DNA of 64,000 nucleotides from Marinoscillum sp040218045 (GTDB lineage: Bacteria; Bacteroidota; Bacteroidia; Cytophagales; Cyclobacteriaceae): assembly GCA_040218045.1 (NCBI GenBank), contig JAVJQA010000001.1, positions 129,652 to 193,651 on the forward strand, in the 5' to 3' direction. Below, piece after piece: positions 1-9,992 of this stretch. Every line of letters begins with the position of its first letter. The stretch's first letter is position 1. Below the pieces are notes generated by a model. The model made no database searches and was not told where the DNA came from. It was given only the letters and a program-made list of their open reading frames with translations. Position numbers and translations under genes: made by a program.

Positions 1-2
1 TA

Positions 3-197
3 GATTATCGGAGAACCGGCTACCCTGAATTAACCCCAGCCCCAGATGCAAGTGAAAGTTTCAATCCTAGCAAGATTGTGCCTCAGCGCTATCTATACCC
101 GATTAGCGAACGCAACACCAACCGAGAAAATATGACTACCGCTATGGAGCAACAGGGAGGTCACCTCCTTGATCAAACGCTTTGGGCTTTTCAATAA
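3..197 (+). CDS. SusD/RagB-like outer-membrane lipoprotein, C-terminal fragment
   Basis: The reading frame is open from the window edge to a TAA at 195-197 and gives the last 64 residues of a protein whose start lies outside the window. The motifs YRRTGYPEL, then RYLYPISERNTN, then a terminal LWAFQ are characteristic of the C-terminus of SusD/RagB nutrient-binding lipoproteins. These sit on the cell surface over a SusC TonB-dependent channel. A susC-like gene is therefore expected upstream, outside the window. The next gene starts only 27 nt downstream, so the T9SS proteins that follow are probably in the same operon. Confidence 0.75.
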   Translation, partial: DYRRTGYPELTPAPDASESFNPSKIVPQRYLYPISERNTNRENMTTAMEQQGGHLLDQTLWAFQ

Positions 198-224
198 TTC
201 TGAAACTACTCTAAATCAATAGAT

Positions 225-3200
225 ATGAAAAACATCAACATCACTAAAACCGCATTGAGGAATTGTCTGGTTCTCTGTGCATTAATGATAGGTACTTGTA
301 CTGCTACCTATGGTCAGTTGATTATCAATGAAGTTTTGGCTGATCCAGCGTCAGATGCACCAGGTGATGCCAATGGTGATGGCACAAGAAGTGCTTCCGA
401 CGATGAGTTCATCGAATTTGTAAATATTGGTACATCACCACTGGATGTTTCTGGCTGGCAGGTTCTGGATACCAATTCACAGGTGCTAGTCAGGCACATA
501 TTCCCTGATAACACGATTATTCCGGCAAGAAAGGCACTTGTTTTATTTGGGGGTGGCACACCTACTGGGGATTTTGGAGGAAGCATTGTTCAAACAGCGT
601 CCTCAGGTTCACTTGGGATTAGCAATACAAGCGAAATGTTGATGGTTGTAAATGTGGCGGAGGATACCGTAATTCTATTGGGTTGGGATGATTTTAACAA
701 CGATATGGCTTGGACAAGATCTCCCGAACTGACTGGTTCGTATTTAGGTCATTCTAGTGTGAAGGCGGAGGTGCTGTTCTCGCCAGGTACAAAAGCCGAT
801 GGAGCAGCTTTTACTTTTGACCTATTGGTGATCAATGAGGTCTTGGCTGATCCTGCTGCTGATGCACCGGGAGATGCCAATGGTGATGGAACCAGAAGTG
901 CCTCCGATGATGAGTTTATTGAATTTGTGAATATGGGCACTTCATCCCTCGATGTTTCCGGATGGCAGATTTTGGATACCAACTCCCAGGTTTTGGTAAG
1001 ACACGTATTTCCAGAAGAATCTGTTATCCCCCCCATGGGCGTTTTGGTGGTGTTTGGAGGAGGTACTCCTACCGGAGATTTTGGTGGAAGCATGGTACAA
1101 ACAGCCTCATCGGGATCATTGGGTCTTAGCAATGCAGATGAGATGCTGATGATCGTAGATGGAGAGGAAGATACGATCATTCAATTGGGATATCTTGATT
1201 GGAACGGGGATGCTTCGTTCGTAAGATCACCAGAGTATATTGGAGATTTTGCCCTGCACTCAACTGTAGAGGCATCAGGTGGTGCGCTTTTTTCACCGGG
1301 CACTAAGACTGATGGTGGTAGTTTCGTTTTTGATCAACTGGTCATCAATGAGGTTCTCGCTGATCCAGCCAACGATGCACCCGGAGATGCCAATGGAGAC
1401 GGCATCAGGTCTGCCTCCGATGATGAGTTCATCGAGTTTGTCAATAAAGGTCTCACTGACCTGGATATAAGTGGTTGGCAAATACTGGATACCAACTCAC
1501 AGGTGTTGGTACGTCATGTCTTCCCTGACCATTCAGTGATCCCGGCCGGAAAGGCATTGGTGGTGTTTGGTGGAGGTGTGCCTACAGGGGATTTTGGGGG
1601 TAGCATTGTTCAGTTGGCTTCCACAGGCTCCCTGGGTATAAGTAATACAAGCGAAGAGCTCAGAGTGGTCAACTTCACACTTGATACCCTAATCATCCTT
1701 GGTTATGCTGACTTTAACAGTGACATGTCACATACACGGGATCCGGATATCACTGGTGAATTTGTGCAACACTCCACCGCCAATGGTTCTGCAGGTGCTC
1801 TCTTCTCTCCCGGCAAGAGAGTCGACGGTTCTCCGTTTGAAGCGGACGGTCTTAAGCTGGTAGTCAATGAGGTCCTCGCTGATCCAGCCAACGATGCACC
1901 TGGTGATGCCAATGGTGATGGTACAAGGTCAGCCTCCGATGATGAATTTATTGAATTTGTGAACAAAGGCGCTGTGGAACTGGATATTTCAGGATGGCAA
2001 GTTCTTGATACCAACTCTCAGCTTTTAGTAAGACATATATTCCCTGATAACACGATTATCCCTCCAGGTGGTGCTTTGGTTGTTTTTGGGGGAGGTACAC
2101 CCGCAGGGACTTTCGGCAATAGCATCGTCCAAACCGCATCATCCGGAACTTTGGGCATAAGTAATAGCAGCGAACAGCTTTTGATTGTTGATGGAAATGA
2201 GGATACTGTAATTGTGGTAAACATTCCAGACTGGGGAACAGACGAATCTTATACCTTGAACCCTGACATTATTGGAAGCAATTATGTGGGTCATTCTGGT
2301 GCGGGTGGATCAGGTGGAGCTTTGTTTTCACCTGGAACCAGAGTGGATGGCTCATTTTTTATTGTGCCCGATGCAACGATCGTTCAGTTTCTGGCAGGAG
2401 GTGTAGGGGCAAAAGAAGGGGATGGATCCTTTGAAATAGAAGTGAGCATCACAGCACCTAGTGCTTCGGTTGCAACTACTGTGGAATTAGCGCTGACTAC
2501 AGGCGATCCTGCTCAGCTAGATGGTTACACCACTACTACATTGACCTTTGCCGCTGGGAGTAGCGAAAGTCAGTCTGTAACAATCAACATCACTGATGAC
2601 GATGTGGTGGAACCAACAGACACTTTGGTTTTTGTGCTTCAAAATGTTGCTGGTGGTGAAGGAGCTGTTTTAGGTGAGGGATTTACTTTCATGCTTATTC
2701 TTTCTGATAATGATTTCGCCGCTACCACTCTGGTGATCAATGAATTTCTGGCCTGGCCAGCTGGTCAGGATGGCAGTACAGAAGTGCCGCCGGTTGATGC
2801 CAACGGAGACGGAGTGGCACATTTTGAGGATGACGAATTTATAGAATTTGTAAACTCAGGCACAAACGACATAGACATCAGTGGATGGAAGGTTTATGAT
2901 GAAGTTACCGGAAATGATCCATTGAGACATGTTTTTCCTGATGGTACTGTAATCAACCCCGGTGGAGCTTTGGTGGTGTTTGGCGGTGGAAATCCAACTG
3001 GTGAGTTTGGTGGAAGTCCTACTATGATTGCTTCACAAGCCAATCAAGGCCTTGGTATGACCAACAGTGGCGATGCGATCATTGTTAAGAATGCCAGCGA
3101 CGAAACTGTTATCGAATTTCCTTTCGGTCAGCAGGTTAGATCGACATCAATAACCCTGAGTCCGGATATTACAGGCTCACCAGTGGAGCATCCACTTCTC

Positions 3201-4358
3201 AATGAGCTGAATATTTCTCCAGGAACTAAGATTGACGGAAGTCCATTTGAAATTCCAACACGAACTGAAGTTAAATTTGCTGTTGCAGGTGGTGGGATCA
3301 ACGAGACAGGTGGGTCTTACCAAATAGCTCTTGCAATCACCAGACCGTCTGATATAGCCAGTACTACGGCAAGGGTGATTTTGACAAGCATAGGCGCTGA
3401 AGGAGACCTTACCTTCACTACTCAGTTAGTCACTTTTGCTGCAGGAAGTTCGGATAACAAATCTGTTTCTGTGACTATTTTAAATGATAGTGAAGTGGAA
3501 GGAGATGAACTGTTTATATTCAAAATTGATAGTGTTGGAGGAGGAGAAAATGGTGCGATCGGCTCTCCATCCACGTTTGAGTTGGCCGTAGTTGATGATG
3601 ACGCATCACTCATTTTCAATGAAGTATTTGCTTCCCCGTCTGGCAACTCCGGTGATGCCAACAATGATGGAGAGGTAAGTGCAGTCCAGGATGAGTTTAT
3701 TGAATTGATAAATACTTCCGAAGAAACCATGGACATGAGTGGCTGGACGTTTGAGGATGCAAGTGGTGTCAGGCACGTGTTTGATGCAAATACCAAATTA
3801 TCCCCGGGTACGGCTATGGTAGTTTTTGGAGGTGGTGTCCCGGTCGGTTTCGCCAATATCAACTTCCAGTTGGCCAGTTCTCAGGACCTGAGCTTGGATG
3901 ATATGGGAGATTCATTGACTATTTATAATACTAGTGGCCAACTGATGGCAAGAACTATTTATGGAGCTTTAGCTGGAAGTGGGCAGTCAATTACACGCGA
4001 TCCGGACATTACTGGTGGGTTTGTGCTCCATAGCTCAGTGGCTGGTGTTGACGCTTTGTTTTCACCGGGGACCAGAACCAATGGATCTCCGTTTGCAAGT
4101 ACAATTTTAGGACTGAACCCGAACAAGGCACATATCTACCCTAACCCTGTTCAGGAATGGTTAAGTGTTTCTGCTGAAGAAGCCGCTAGCATATCGTTCT
4201 ATGCACTCAATGGAGGCGTGATTTCGAAGATTGATTTAAATGAGAAAAAGAGCTCCAGATTGGATGTATCCAACTTTCCTAAGGGATTGTATCTCTATGA
4301 GATAATTTCCAAAGACGGAATAGTCCTCGAGAAAGGGAAGGTTATATTTACCAAATGA
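225..4358 (+). CDS. Large T9SS-exported protein with tandem lamin-tail domains and Calx-beta domains
   Basis: The 1377-residue protein has an N-terminal signal peptide ending near TCTATYGQ. Six copies of a lamin-tail-like domain follow (LIINEVLADP...GDANGDGTRSASDDEFIEFVN...SGWQ...RHIFP...VVFGGG). The first four are nearly identical and occupy roughly residues 30-720. Two Calx-beta-like segments (about 720-830 and 1010-1115) separate copies 4, 5 and 6. The last 75 residues, from HIYPNPVQEW, form a typical T9SS type A sorting domain, so the protein should be secreted or anchored on the cell surface. Function is unknown. Lamin-tail domains in secreted bacterial proteins are generally thought to bind ligands or polymers. 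The start ATG at 225 gives a clean signal peptide. The gene overlaps the next by 4 nt. Confidence 0.85.
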   Translation: MKNINITKTALRNCLVLCALMIGTCTATYGQLIINEVLADPASDAPGDANGDGTRSASDDEFIEFVNIGTSPLDVSGWQVLDTNSQVLVRHIFPDNTIIPARKALVLFGGGTPTGDFGGSIVQTASSGSLGISNTSEMLMVVNVAEDTVILLGWDDFNNDMAWTRSPELTGSYLGHSSVKAEVLFSPGTKADGAAFTFDLLVINEVLADPAADAPGDANGDGTRSASDDEFIEFVNMGTSSLDVSGWQILDTNSQVLVRHVFPEESVIPPMGVLVVFGGGTPTGDFGGSMVQTASSGSLGLSNADEMLMIVDGEEDTIIQLGYLDWNGDASFVRSPEYIGDFALHSTVEASGGALFSPGTKTDGGSFVFDQLVINEVLADPANDAPGDANGDGIRSASDDEFIEFVNKGLTDLDISGWQILDTNSQVLVRHVFPDHSVIPAGKALVVFGGGVPTGDFGGSIVQLASTGSLGISNTSEELRVVNFTLDTLIILGYADFNSDMSHTRDPDITGEFVQHSTANGSAGALFSPGKRVDGSPFEADGLKLVVNEVLADPANDAPGDANGDGTRSASDDEFIEFVNKGAVELDISGWQVLDTNSQLLVRHIFPDNTIIPPGGALVVFGGGTPAGTFGNSIVQTASSGTLGISNSSEQLLIVDGNEDTVIVVNIPDWGTDESYTLNPDIIGSNYVGHSGAGGSGGALFSPGTRVDGSFFIVPDATIVQFLAGGVGAKEGDGSFEIEVSITAPSASVATTVELALTTGDPAQLDGYTTTTLTFAAGSSESQSVTINITDDDVVEPTDTLVFVLQNVAGGEGAVLGEGFTFMLILSDNDFAATTLVINEFLAWPAGQDGSTEVPPVDANGDGVAHFEDDEFIEFVNSGTNDIDISGWKVYDEVTGNDPLRHVFPDGTVINPGGALVVFGGGNPTGEFGGSPTMIASQANQGLGMTNSGDAIIVKNASDETVIEFPFGQQVRSTSITLSPDITGSPVEHPLLNELNISPGTKIDGSPFEIPTRTEVKFAVAGGGINETGGSYQIALAITRPSDIASTTARVILTSIGAEGDLTFTTQLVTFAAGSSDNKSVSVTILNDSEVEGDELFIFKIDSVGGGENGAIGSPSTFELAVVDDDASLIFNEVFASPSGNSGDANNDGEVSAVQDEFIELINTSEETMDMSGWTFEDASGVRHVFDANTKLSPGTAMVVFGGGVPVGFANINFQLASSQDLSLDDMGDSLTIYNTSGQLMARTIYGALAGSGQSITRDPDITGGFVLHSSVAGVDALFSPGTRTNGSPFASTILGLNPNKAHIYPNPVQEWLSVSAEEAASISFYALNGGVISKIDLNEKKSSRLDVSNFPKGLYLYEIISKDGIVLEKGKVIFTK

Positions 4359-5605
4359 TAAAAGTTACTAAGGCTGCCGCTGCCATTATATGCCTGACGA
4401 GGTTAGGCATGGGCAGCGGTTTTTCCCAGGTATCTGCTGAAGCCAACGTATATCAGTATCTTGAAAACAAGATTAGTAACATCCCTGCCTCTAGCTCCAA
4501 TGTCTACGAAGATCCAACCGAGGGTCAGATAGAAACCTGGAAGGAGGCATTCTTGAGTTTTGTAGATGGAGAGTATGCCGTTGCAGATGGACAATTTTCA
4601 GCGTTGGGTTATCGGATAGTGAATATCACCGACACAGAAACGGGTTATCAATTTTACATCATTGAGAAACAGGCATCGTCCTCCAATTACTGGGGGACTT
4701 ATGCTTTTAATCCAAAGGCTTGTAGGCCAAATTTGGTCCTGCAATCTCCGCATCCCAAGTTTGATTCGAACACCGGATCACAGGGAGCTTATAGTTTTTT
4801 AGCACTTAATGCAGGTTCATTTTTCCTGAGTGGAGTGCACAGATGTAATAGTGCGGCTGCATCCGAATGTTCTGGTACTACTTCAGCTTGTGGATCCAAT
4901 GCAGCATTTCGAATTTCTGATCCGGCTCACAATGACCAAGGAATTTTTCATATAATGACCGAACTCGTATTGGAAAGCAACCCTGCTTCTGTTTTTGTTC
5001 AGTATCATGGATTTGGAAAGGATTCAGGAGATCCGAATGCAATTTTAAGCAACGGCACACGGGAGACACCAACAACTGATTACATCCATCTAATCTTACG
5101 GGAAATGGAAAGTCTGTATCCGTCGCTCAGCTATAAAGTCATTCATAAGGATATCAGCTGGACAAAGCTTACGGCGTTCACAAATACACAAGGTAGGCTG
5201 ATCAATGAAAGTCAATCACCTTGTATCGAGAATGCAACAGCTGCTTCCGGGCGGTTCATACATATTGAACAAGAGCGGGCGGTGTTTAGGGACGATGCAG
5301 AAGGATGGGATAAGTGGGTTAAAGCAATGTCCCTGGTCTTTCAATGCGAATCAGAAGCGTTGGGAACAGATGCTACGCATACCAAATTATATCCCAATCC
5401 AATAGAGGACTGTTTTACCATAACAGGGCTTACTGGCACGTTTACATTACAATTGATCAACTCTCTGGGGCAAAAGGTATTTGAAGTGTCACAGCAGGAT
5501 TGGAGCAATGTAAATATTGCTACTGTACAGCCCGGAATGTACGTCTACAGGTTGATTGACCATCAGGGAAAAATCATTGACTATGGCAAATTGGTTAAAA
5601 ATTAA
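4355..5605 (+). CDS. T9SS-sorted secreted protein, possible zinc-dependent amidohydrolase fold
   Basis: The 416-residue protein has a hydrophobic N-terminus (AAAAIICLTRLGMGSG) that acts as a signal peptide. Its C-terminal sorting domain starts at TKLYPNPIEDCF and ends YVYRLIDHQGKIIDYGKLVKN. The central region holds histidine- and acid-rich motifs (QSPHPKFD, SGVHRCN, PAHNDQGIFH, VQYHGFGKD, RFIHIEQERAV). These recall metal-dependent N-formylglutamate-amidohydrolase or M14-like hydrolases, but I do not recognise the family firmly. Six cysteines in the middle suggest disulfides. It overlaps its neighbours on both sides, placing it in an operon with a SusD-like protein and a peptidase. A role in extracellular peptide or amide breakdown is inference. 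Confidence 0.65.
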   Translation: MIKVTKAAAAIICLTRLGMGSGFSQVSAEANVYQYLENKISNIPASSSNVYEDPTEGQIETWKEAFLSFVDGEYAVADGQFSALGYRIVNITDTETGYQFYIIEKQASSSNYWGTYAFNPKACRPNLVLQSPHPKFDSNTGSQGAYSFLALNAGSFFLSGVHRCNSAAASECSGTTSACGSNAAFRISDPAHNDQGIFHIMTELVLESNPASVFVQYHGFGKDSGDPNAILSNGTRETPTTDYIHLILREMESLYPSLSYKVIHKDISWTKLTAFTNTQGRLINESQSPCIENATAASGRFIHIEQERAVFRDDAEGWDKWVKAMSLVFQCESEALGTDATHTKLYPNPIEDCFTITGLTGTFTLQLINSLGQKVFEVSQQDWSNVNIATVQPGMYVYRLIDHQGKIIDYGKLVKN

Positions 5606-6797
5606 AACAGCATTCCTGTCAACGATAATTATTGCCTGTAGCGCTGTAAAAGAATTACCATCTTTCCAGTATTCAGATCCATTTGATACGACCACCAAGC
5701 CTGTAGCTGAAATGGTGAAGAGAACGTTCACAGATGATAGCGTTGTTTTCGCTTCCAATGAGTTTGACGGTGCCAGACTAACCAGTTTTGAACGGATCAA
5801 TGATTCATCATTTTTGGTGACCATTCTGCCGGAAAATGAGCCTATTAATCCTAGTCCTTGGTATGCATTGAAGCTCTGGTCAACAACATCACAGGGTATT
5901 TGTCTGTATTTTGATTATGGATCATTTAAGCACCGTTATTACCCAAAAATCAGCTCTGATGGCACCATTTGGGCAAATCTAGATTCGGCAAGAATTGTAA
6001 CGGATTCTGCTGGGAGGTTTGATTATCTAAAGATAGATCTGAATTTGGAAGATACCCTTTGGTTGGCTGGTCAGGATGTTATCAACAGCAAGCAAACCAC
6101 TATGTGGGCCAAGCAGTTTGCTGGTAAGAATAATCTCTATTTTAATGTAATTGGTCAAAGCAGGCTTGGGAGAGATCTGATAATGATAGATAGTGACCCG
6201 AAAAATCAGGAGAAAAAAATAATTGCCATTTTGAGCAGGCAGCACCCCCCGGAAGTCACAGGATTTATGGCCATGCAGTATTTTCTGGAGGAGATGTTCA
6301 ACTCAGAAAACTCGGAAGCGTTTTTGAAAAAGTACCGGGTGCTGATTTTTCCTTTGATGAACCCTGATGGCATTGATCTGGGGTACTGGCGACATAGTGC
6401 AGGAGGTGTGGATCTCAATAGGGATTGGGCAGATTATAATCAACCAGAGGTAAGAAATGTCGCTGAGTATATCTATCATCAATCTAACGGTGAACGTGTT
6501 ATTCTCGGGATTGATTTTCATAGCACTTATCGAGATGTGTTTTATACCAATGATACACTTTCAGAATACACATATGTGAAAGAATATTGGTTCGATTATA
6601 TGGAAGCCAACATTCCTAACTATGAGGTGAATGAAAAGATTTCTCCAATTACAAAACCGGTATCTAAAAGTTGGTTTTATGTTGCGTTTGGAGCTGAAGG
6701 TGTTACCTACGAGGTAGGTGACAATACACCTGATGAGCTTATTGAACTCAAAGGAAGAAGCTCAGCACGAGGTATTCTTCAGTCCCTGACAAAATAA
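5583..6797 (+). CDS. M14-family zinc carboxypeptidase, lipoprotein
   Basis: Starting at the ATG at 5583, the protein has 404 residues and a lipoprotein signal with the lipobox IIIAC around residue 18. An in-frame ATG at 5556 would add nine residues before that signal and lengthen the overlap with the upstream gene, so 5583 is preferred. M14 hallmarks are present: the HPPE zinc motif (H221, E224), the substrate-binding MNPDG...HSAGGVDLNRDW segment, the third zinc ligand in GIDFHST (H313), and a catalytic Glu in TYEVGD (about E377). It probably removes C-terminal residues from peptides in the periplasm or at the surface. Its overlap with the T9SS gene suggests joint substrate processing. Confidence 0.88.
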   Translation: MANWLKIKTAFLSTIIIACSAVKELPSFQYSDPFDTTTKPVAEMVKRTFTDDSVVFASNEFDGARLTSFERINDSSFLVTILPENEPINPSPWYALKLWSTTSQGICLYFDYGSFKHRYYPKISSDGTIWANLDSARIVTDSAGRFDYLKIDLNLEDTLWLAGQDVINSKQTTMWAKQFAGKNNLYFNVIGQSRLGRDLIMIDSDPKNQEKKIIAILSRQHPPEVTGFMAMQYFLEEMFNSENSEAFLKKYRVLIFPLMNPDGIDLGYWRHSAGGVDLNRDWADYNQPEVRNVAEYIYHQSNGERVILGIDFHSTYRDVFYTNDTLSEYTYVKEYWFDYMEANIPNYEVNEKISPITKPVSKSWFYVAFGAEGVTYEVGDNTPDELIELKGRSSARGILQSLTK

Positions 6798-6837
6798 ATT
6801 GGATTTAATCAAACTCTGAGATTAACAATAGGTTTGA

Positions 6838-8205
6838 ATGCCTATGAAGCCTACTGTAGTCATTGCCGGAGCTACCGGATTCATTGGTCGCTGGTTTATT
6901 GAAAAATATTCAGAAAAGTACCAGATTATCGCACTCAGCCGGAGGGAGATGGAAGATCCCTTGCGTGATGGTGTGGTTTGGCGCAAAGTAGATCTTTACT
7001 CGGTATCCAGCACGATCAAAGCTTTGGAAGGGGCTGATTATGCATTATACCTTGTGCATTCCATGCAGCCATCAGCTCGACTCAACCAGGGGACATTTGA
7101 TGATACAGACCTGCTACTTGCAGATAATTTTGCCAGAGCTTCGGAGCACGTAGGAATCAAACAAATCATCTTTGTGGGAGGTATCCTACCTAAGGAAAAG
7201 AGTAAGTTTTCCAGACACCTGAGAAGTAGATATGAGGTGGAGCTAACACTAGGTGATCGCAAGCCTGCATTAACAGCATTAAGAGCGGGAATCATTGTTG
7301 GTGCCGGAGGTTCTTCATTTCAGATTGTAGAAAAGCTTGTGAACAGATTGCCAGTGATGCTGTGTCCAAAATGGACATTGTCGGAGACCCAACCAATTGC
7401 TCTGCACGACATCCTGCAGGTTATTGATTTTTGCCTGGGGAATGGGCAGGCTTATGGTGAAGCGATCGAACTAGGAGGCTCTGAGCAGACCACTTACATG
7501 GAAATGTTAAAACAAACGGCCAGGATTCTTGGGAAACGCAGGCACATTACTTCCGTTCCTTTTTTCTCGCTGGGATTGTCAAAACTTTGGGTGGCTCTTT
7601 TTTCAGATAGTAGTACGAAGTTTGTATCCCCACTAATCGAAAGTCTGAGGCATGTCATGACTGTAGAGACTCATCCGCTTATGGCAAAGTTGAATCTGGA
7701 CTATTTGTCATTTGAAGAGGCGGTGAAGACAACACTCAATGAAAGAGATCAAATGCCGAAACTTCCACGAGGTAGTTCTACAAGGAAAGTGAAAAATACG
7801 GTGCGGAGTGTACAGCGCCTGCCAAATGGAGCAGGTAAAAATGCCATAGAAGTATCTGAGGAATACCTGAGATGGTTGCCAAAATCATTCAAATCATTGA
7901 TAAGAGTAAATAAGGAGAATGAATTTGTAAGCTTCTGTATCGGTAAATTGCCTCTGCTCAAATTACAATATGTAAAAGACCGTAGTGATGAGAGTCGTCA
8001 GGTGTTTTACATCACTGGTGGATTGCTTGCCAGGCGAACGGATTATGGATGGTTGGAATTTCGCTCTGTACTTGGTGGGAAATACATCATTGGTGCGATC
8101 CATGAGTTTGTGCCAAGGCTACCTTGGTATATCTACATTTACACCCAGGCTCAATTGCATTTGCTGGTAATGAAGAGGTTTGGCGAGCATTTGTCTAAAG
8201 CTTAA
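6838..8205 (+). CDS. Atypical SDR / NAD(P)-binding protein, NmrA/YbjT-like
   Basis: The protein has 455 residues. The N-terminus has a Rossmann nucleotide-binding motif (VVIAGATGFIGRWF, GxxGxxG). The middle resembles atypical short-chain dehydrogenases of the NmrA/complex-I subunit type (DYALYLVHSM, IIFVGGILP, TALRAGIIVGAGGSSF). The last 150 residues, from about 310, form a separate domain resembling the DUF2867-type extension of these proteins (FYITGGLLARR, WLEFRSVLGGKYIIGAIHEF). A second in-frame ATG lies 6 nt downstream and would also be acceptable. Substrate is unknown. It stands alone, 40 nt after the peptidase gene, in the same direction. Confidence 0.8.
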   Translation: MPMKPTVVIAGATGFIGRWFIEKYSEKYQIIALSRREMEDPLRDGVVWRKVDLYSVSSTIKALEGADYALYLVHSMQPSARLNQGTFDDTDLLLADNFARASEHVGIKQIIFVGGILPKEKSKFSRHLRSRYEVELTLGDRKPALTALRAGIIVGAGGSSFQIVEKLVNRLPVMLCPKWTLSETQPIALHDILQVIDFCLGNGQAYGEAIELGGSEQTTYMEMLKQTARILGKRRHITSVPFFSLGLSKLWVALFSDSSTKFVSPLIESLRHVMTVETHPLMAKLNLDYLSFEEAVKTTLNERDQMPKLPRGSSTRKVKNTVRSVQRLPNGAGKNAIEVSEEYLRWLPKSFKSLIRVNKENEFVSFCIGKLPLLKLQYVKDRSDESRQVFYITGGLLARRTDYGWLEFRSVLGGKYIIGAIHEFVPRLPWYIYIYTQAQLHLLVMKRFGEHLSKA

Positions 8206-8292
8206 TTCGTATTGAAAGGTTAAATAATTTACGAGAAACTGATTAGTTCAACTGATTTATTTCTAATTTTATTTGATTTTACCACCTTGAGC

Positions 8293-8952
8293 ATGAAAAA
8301 TATTGGCCTATTCCTTATCGTATTAATGCTATTGTCAGCATGTACTTCTTCCCGCTACGCCTGTGTGGATGTTTACAATACAAAAAAAGAGAAAACACCT
8401 CTTAAGTATCGCATTGGAAAAGCACATCCTACCCAATCTGTTGGGCTTTTGGAAAATGTATCAAGAGATTCTATGCCGGAATCACCTGCAGTTGCAAGTC
8501 TTGAAGTGATGAGTATTCCTTTGGATCAATTTGAGCTAAGAAAGCGGGATATCCAGAAACTTTTGGAGGAGTTACCACTTCCAAAAAAGGGTGCTCTTTC
8601 GCTTGAAGAGATTGAGGGTATGGACAAAAAAGAACTCAGGAAGAAGGTAAAGTCTCAATTAAAAACCTTGCCTGACCCACCTGAGGATGAAAATTATAAG
8701 AGTGCAAAAAATCTTGCGATCATTTCATTTGTGCTCTCTATGGTTGGCTTGTTGTTTTTCCCTGTTAGTCTGGCAGGTCTAATCACGGGTATTGTTTCTT
8801 TATCTAAATACAAGCGGACAGTCAATAAGGAAAACAGGATCTTTGCCGTACTGGGAGTTATTTTTAGTAGTGCTTGGTTAGCACTTATAGTGGCTTTGAT
8901 TTTCTTGATTCTAATTGCATTCAACAATTGGTCCTCCAGTGGCTGGGACTAA
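8293..8952 (+). CDS. DUF4190-domain lipoprotein
   Basis: A 219-residue protein from the ATG at 8293; an upstream TTG at 8287 would add two residues and is less likely. The N-terminus MKNIGLFLIVLMLLSAC is a lipoprotein signal with lipobox LSAC. A charged linker (RKRDIQKLLEELPLPKK, DKKELRKKVKSQLK) leads to two C-terminal membrane segments (AIISFVLSMVGLLFFPVSL and IFAVLGVIFSSAWLALIVAL) separated by YKR. That arrangement is the DUF4190 pattern. A lipid anchor plus two transmembrane helices is a common Bacteroidota layout, and the function is not known. Its stop codon overlaps that of rlmN on the other strand by 4 nt. Confidence 0.78.
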   Translation: MKNIGLFLIVLMLLSACTSSRYACVDVYNTKKEKTPLKYRIGKAHPTQSVGLLENVSRDSMPESPAVASLEVMSIPLDQFELRKRDIQKLLEELPLPKKGALSLEEIEGMDKKELRKKVKSQLKTLPDPPEDENYKSAKNLAIISFVLSMVGLLFFPVSLAGLITGIVSLSKYKRTVNKENRIFAVLGVIFSSAWLALIVALIFLILIAFNNWSSSGWD

Positions 8953-9992
8953 GCGGCTTTGTTTTTATTGGCCAACTGACCACAGGCAGCATCAATATCT
9001 TTGCCCCGGCTTCTTCGCACATTTACGGTGATGTCATTGTCCTTAAGGTAGTTGGCGAATTGCTCCAACCTGTCTTCTTCAGTATTTTTGAAATTGGCTT
9101 CTGAGATAGGATTGTATTCAATGATGTTGATCTTGGAAGGAATTTGTTTGGCAAATTTCATGAGGTTCTCAGCATCCTCCAGCGTGTCATTGAAATTATA
9201 AAAGAGGATATACTCGAACGTGATTTTATTTCTTGTCTTGTTATAGAAGTATAGCAAGGCTTCTTTCAGAGCCTCCAAGGTATTGGTTTCATTGATCGGC
9301 ATGATCTGATCCCTCTTCTTATCATCCGCAGCGTGCAGTGAAAGCGCCAGGTTAAACTTCACCTCATCATCAGCGAGTTTTTTGATCATCTTGGCTATTC
9401 CGGCAGTAGAAACAGTGATCCTCTTAGGCGACATATTCAAGCCATCTTCCGCCGTGATCCGCTCAATTCCTTCCAATACATTTTTGTAATTGAGCAAAGG
9501 TTCGCCCATGCCCATAAAAACAATATTGGAGAGTGGAAGATTAAATTCTTTGCGTGCCTGGGCATCAATAGCCACCACCTGGTCATAGATCTCGCCAGCA
9601 TCCAGGTTTCTTTTTCGGTCCATATAACCAGTGGCACAAAACTTACAACTCAGTGAGCAACCCACCTGAGAAGACACGCAGGCAGTCATACGCTCATCTG
9701 CCGGGATCAGTACCCCTTCGATTAGCTCATTGTCATAAAGTCTAAATGCAGATTTAACGGTACCATCAGAGGACTTTTGCTCTGTTGCAATGGTAATAGG
9801 CCTGATTTCAAACTCAGCTTCTAATTTTTCTCTAAGAGCTTTGGAGAGGTTGGTCATTTCATCAAATGATCTGGCAGATTTTTGCCAAAGCCATTCCCAC
9901 ACTTGCTTCGCCCTGAAAGTCATTTCGCCATTTTCCACAAAATATTTTGTGATTTGCTCCAGACTTTGTTTCCTGATATCCGTCTTCTCCAT
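8949..9992 (-). CDS. rlmN: 23S rRNA (adenine-2503-C2)-methyltransferase RlmN
   Basis: The 347-residue protein is a radical-SAM enzyme with the CxxxCxxC cluster motif at C112, C116 and C119 (GCSLSCKFCATGYM). The methyl-carrying C-terminal cysteine lies in DIDAACGQL, about residue 337. GMGEPLLNY and TVSTAGI are RlmN signatures. RlmN places a methyl on C2 of A2503 in 23S rRNA, and on A37 of some tRNAs, and so affects decoding accuracy. Length and motif order are normal for the family. The gene is convergent with the DUF4190 lipoprotein and divergent from the gene at 10074. Confidence 0.96.
   Translation of the reverse strand: MEKTDIRKQSLEQITKYFVENGEMTFRAKQVWEWLWQKSARSFDEMTNLSKALREKLEAEFEIRPITIATEQKSSDGTVKSAFRLYDNELIEGVLIPADERMTACVSSQVGCSLSCKFCATGYMDRKRNLDAGEIYDQVVAIDAQARKEFNLPLSNIVFMGMGEPLLNYKNVLEGIERITAEDGLNMSPKRITVSTAGIAKMIKKLADDEVKFNLALSLHAADDKKRDQIMPINETNTLEALKEALLYFYNKTRNKITFEYILFYNFNDTLEDAENLMKFAKQIPSKINIIEYNPISEANFKNTEEDRLEQFANYLKDNDITVNVRRSRGKDIDAACGQLANKNKAA

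Noticed and set aside
749..1180. Minus-strand open frames inside the lamin-tail gene (also 314-586, 1703-2014, 2018-2224 and 3422-3862)
   Set aside because: They recur at the same phase in each domain copy, so they are shadows of the plus-strand repeats.
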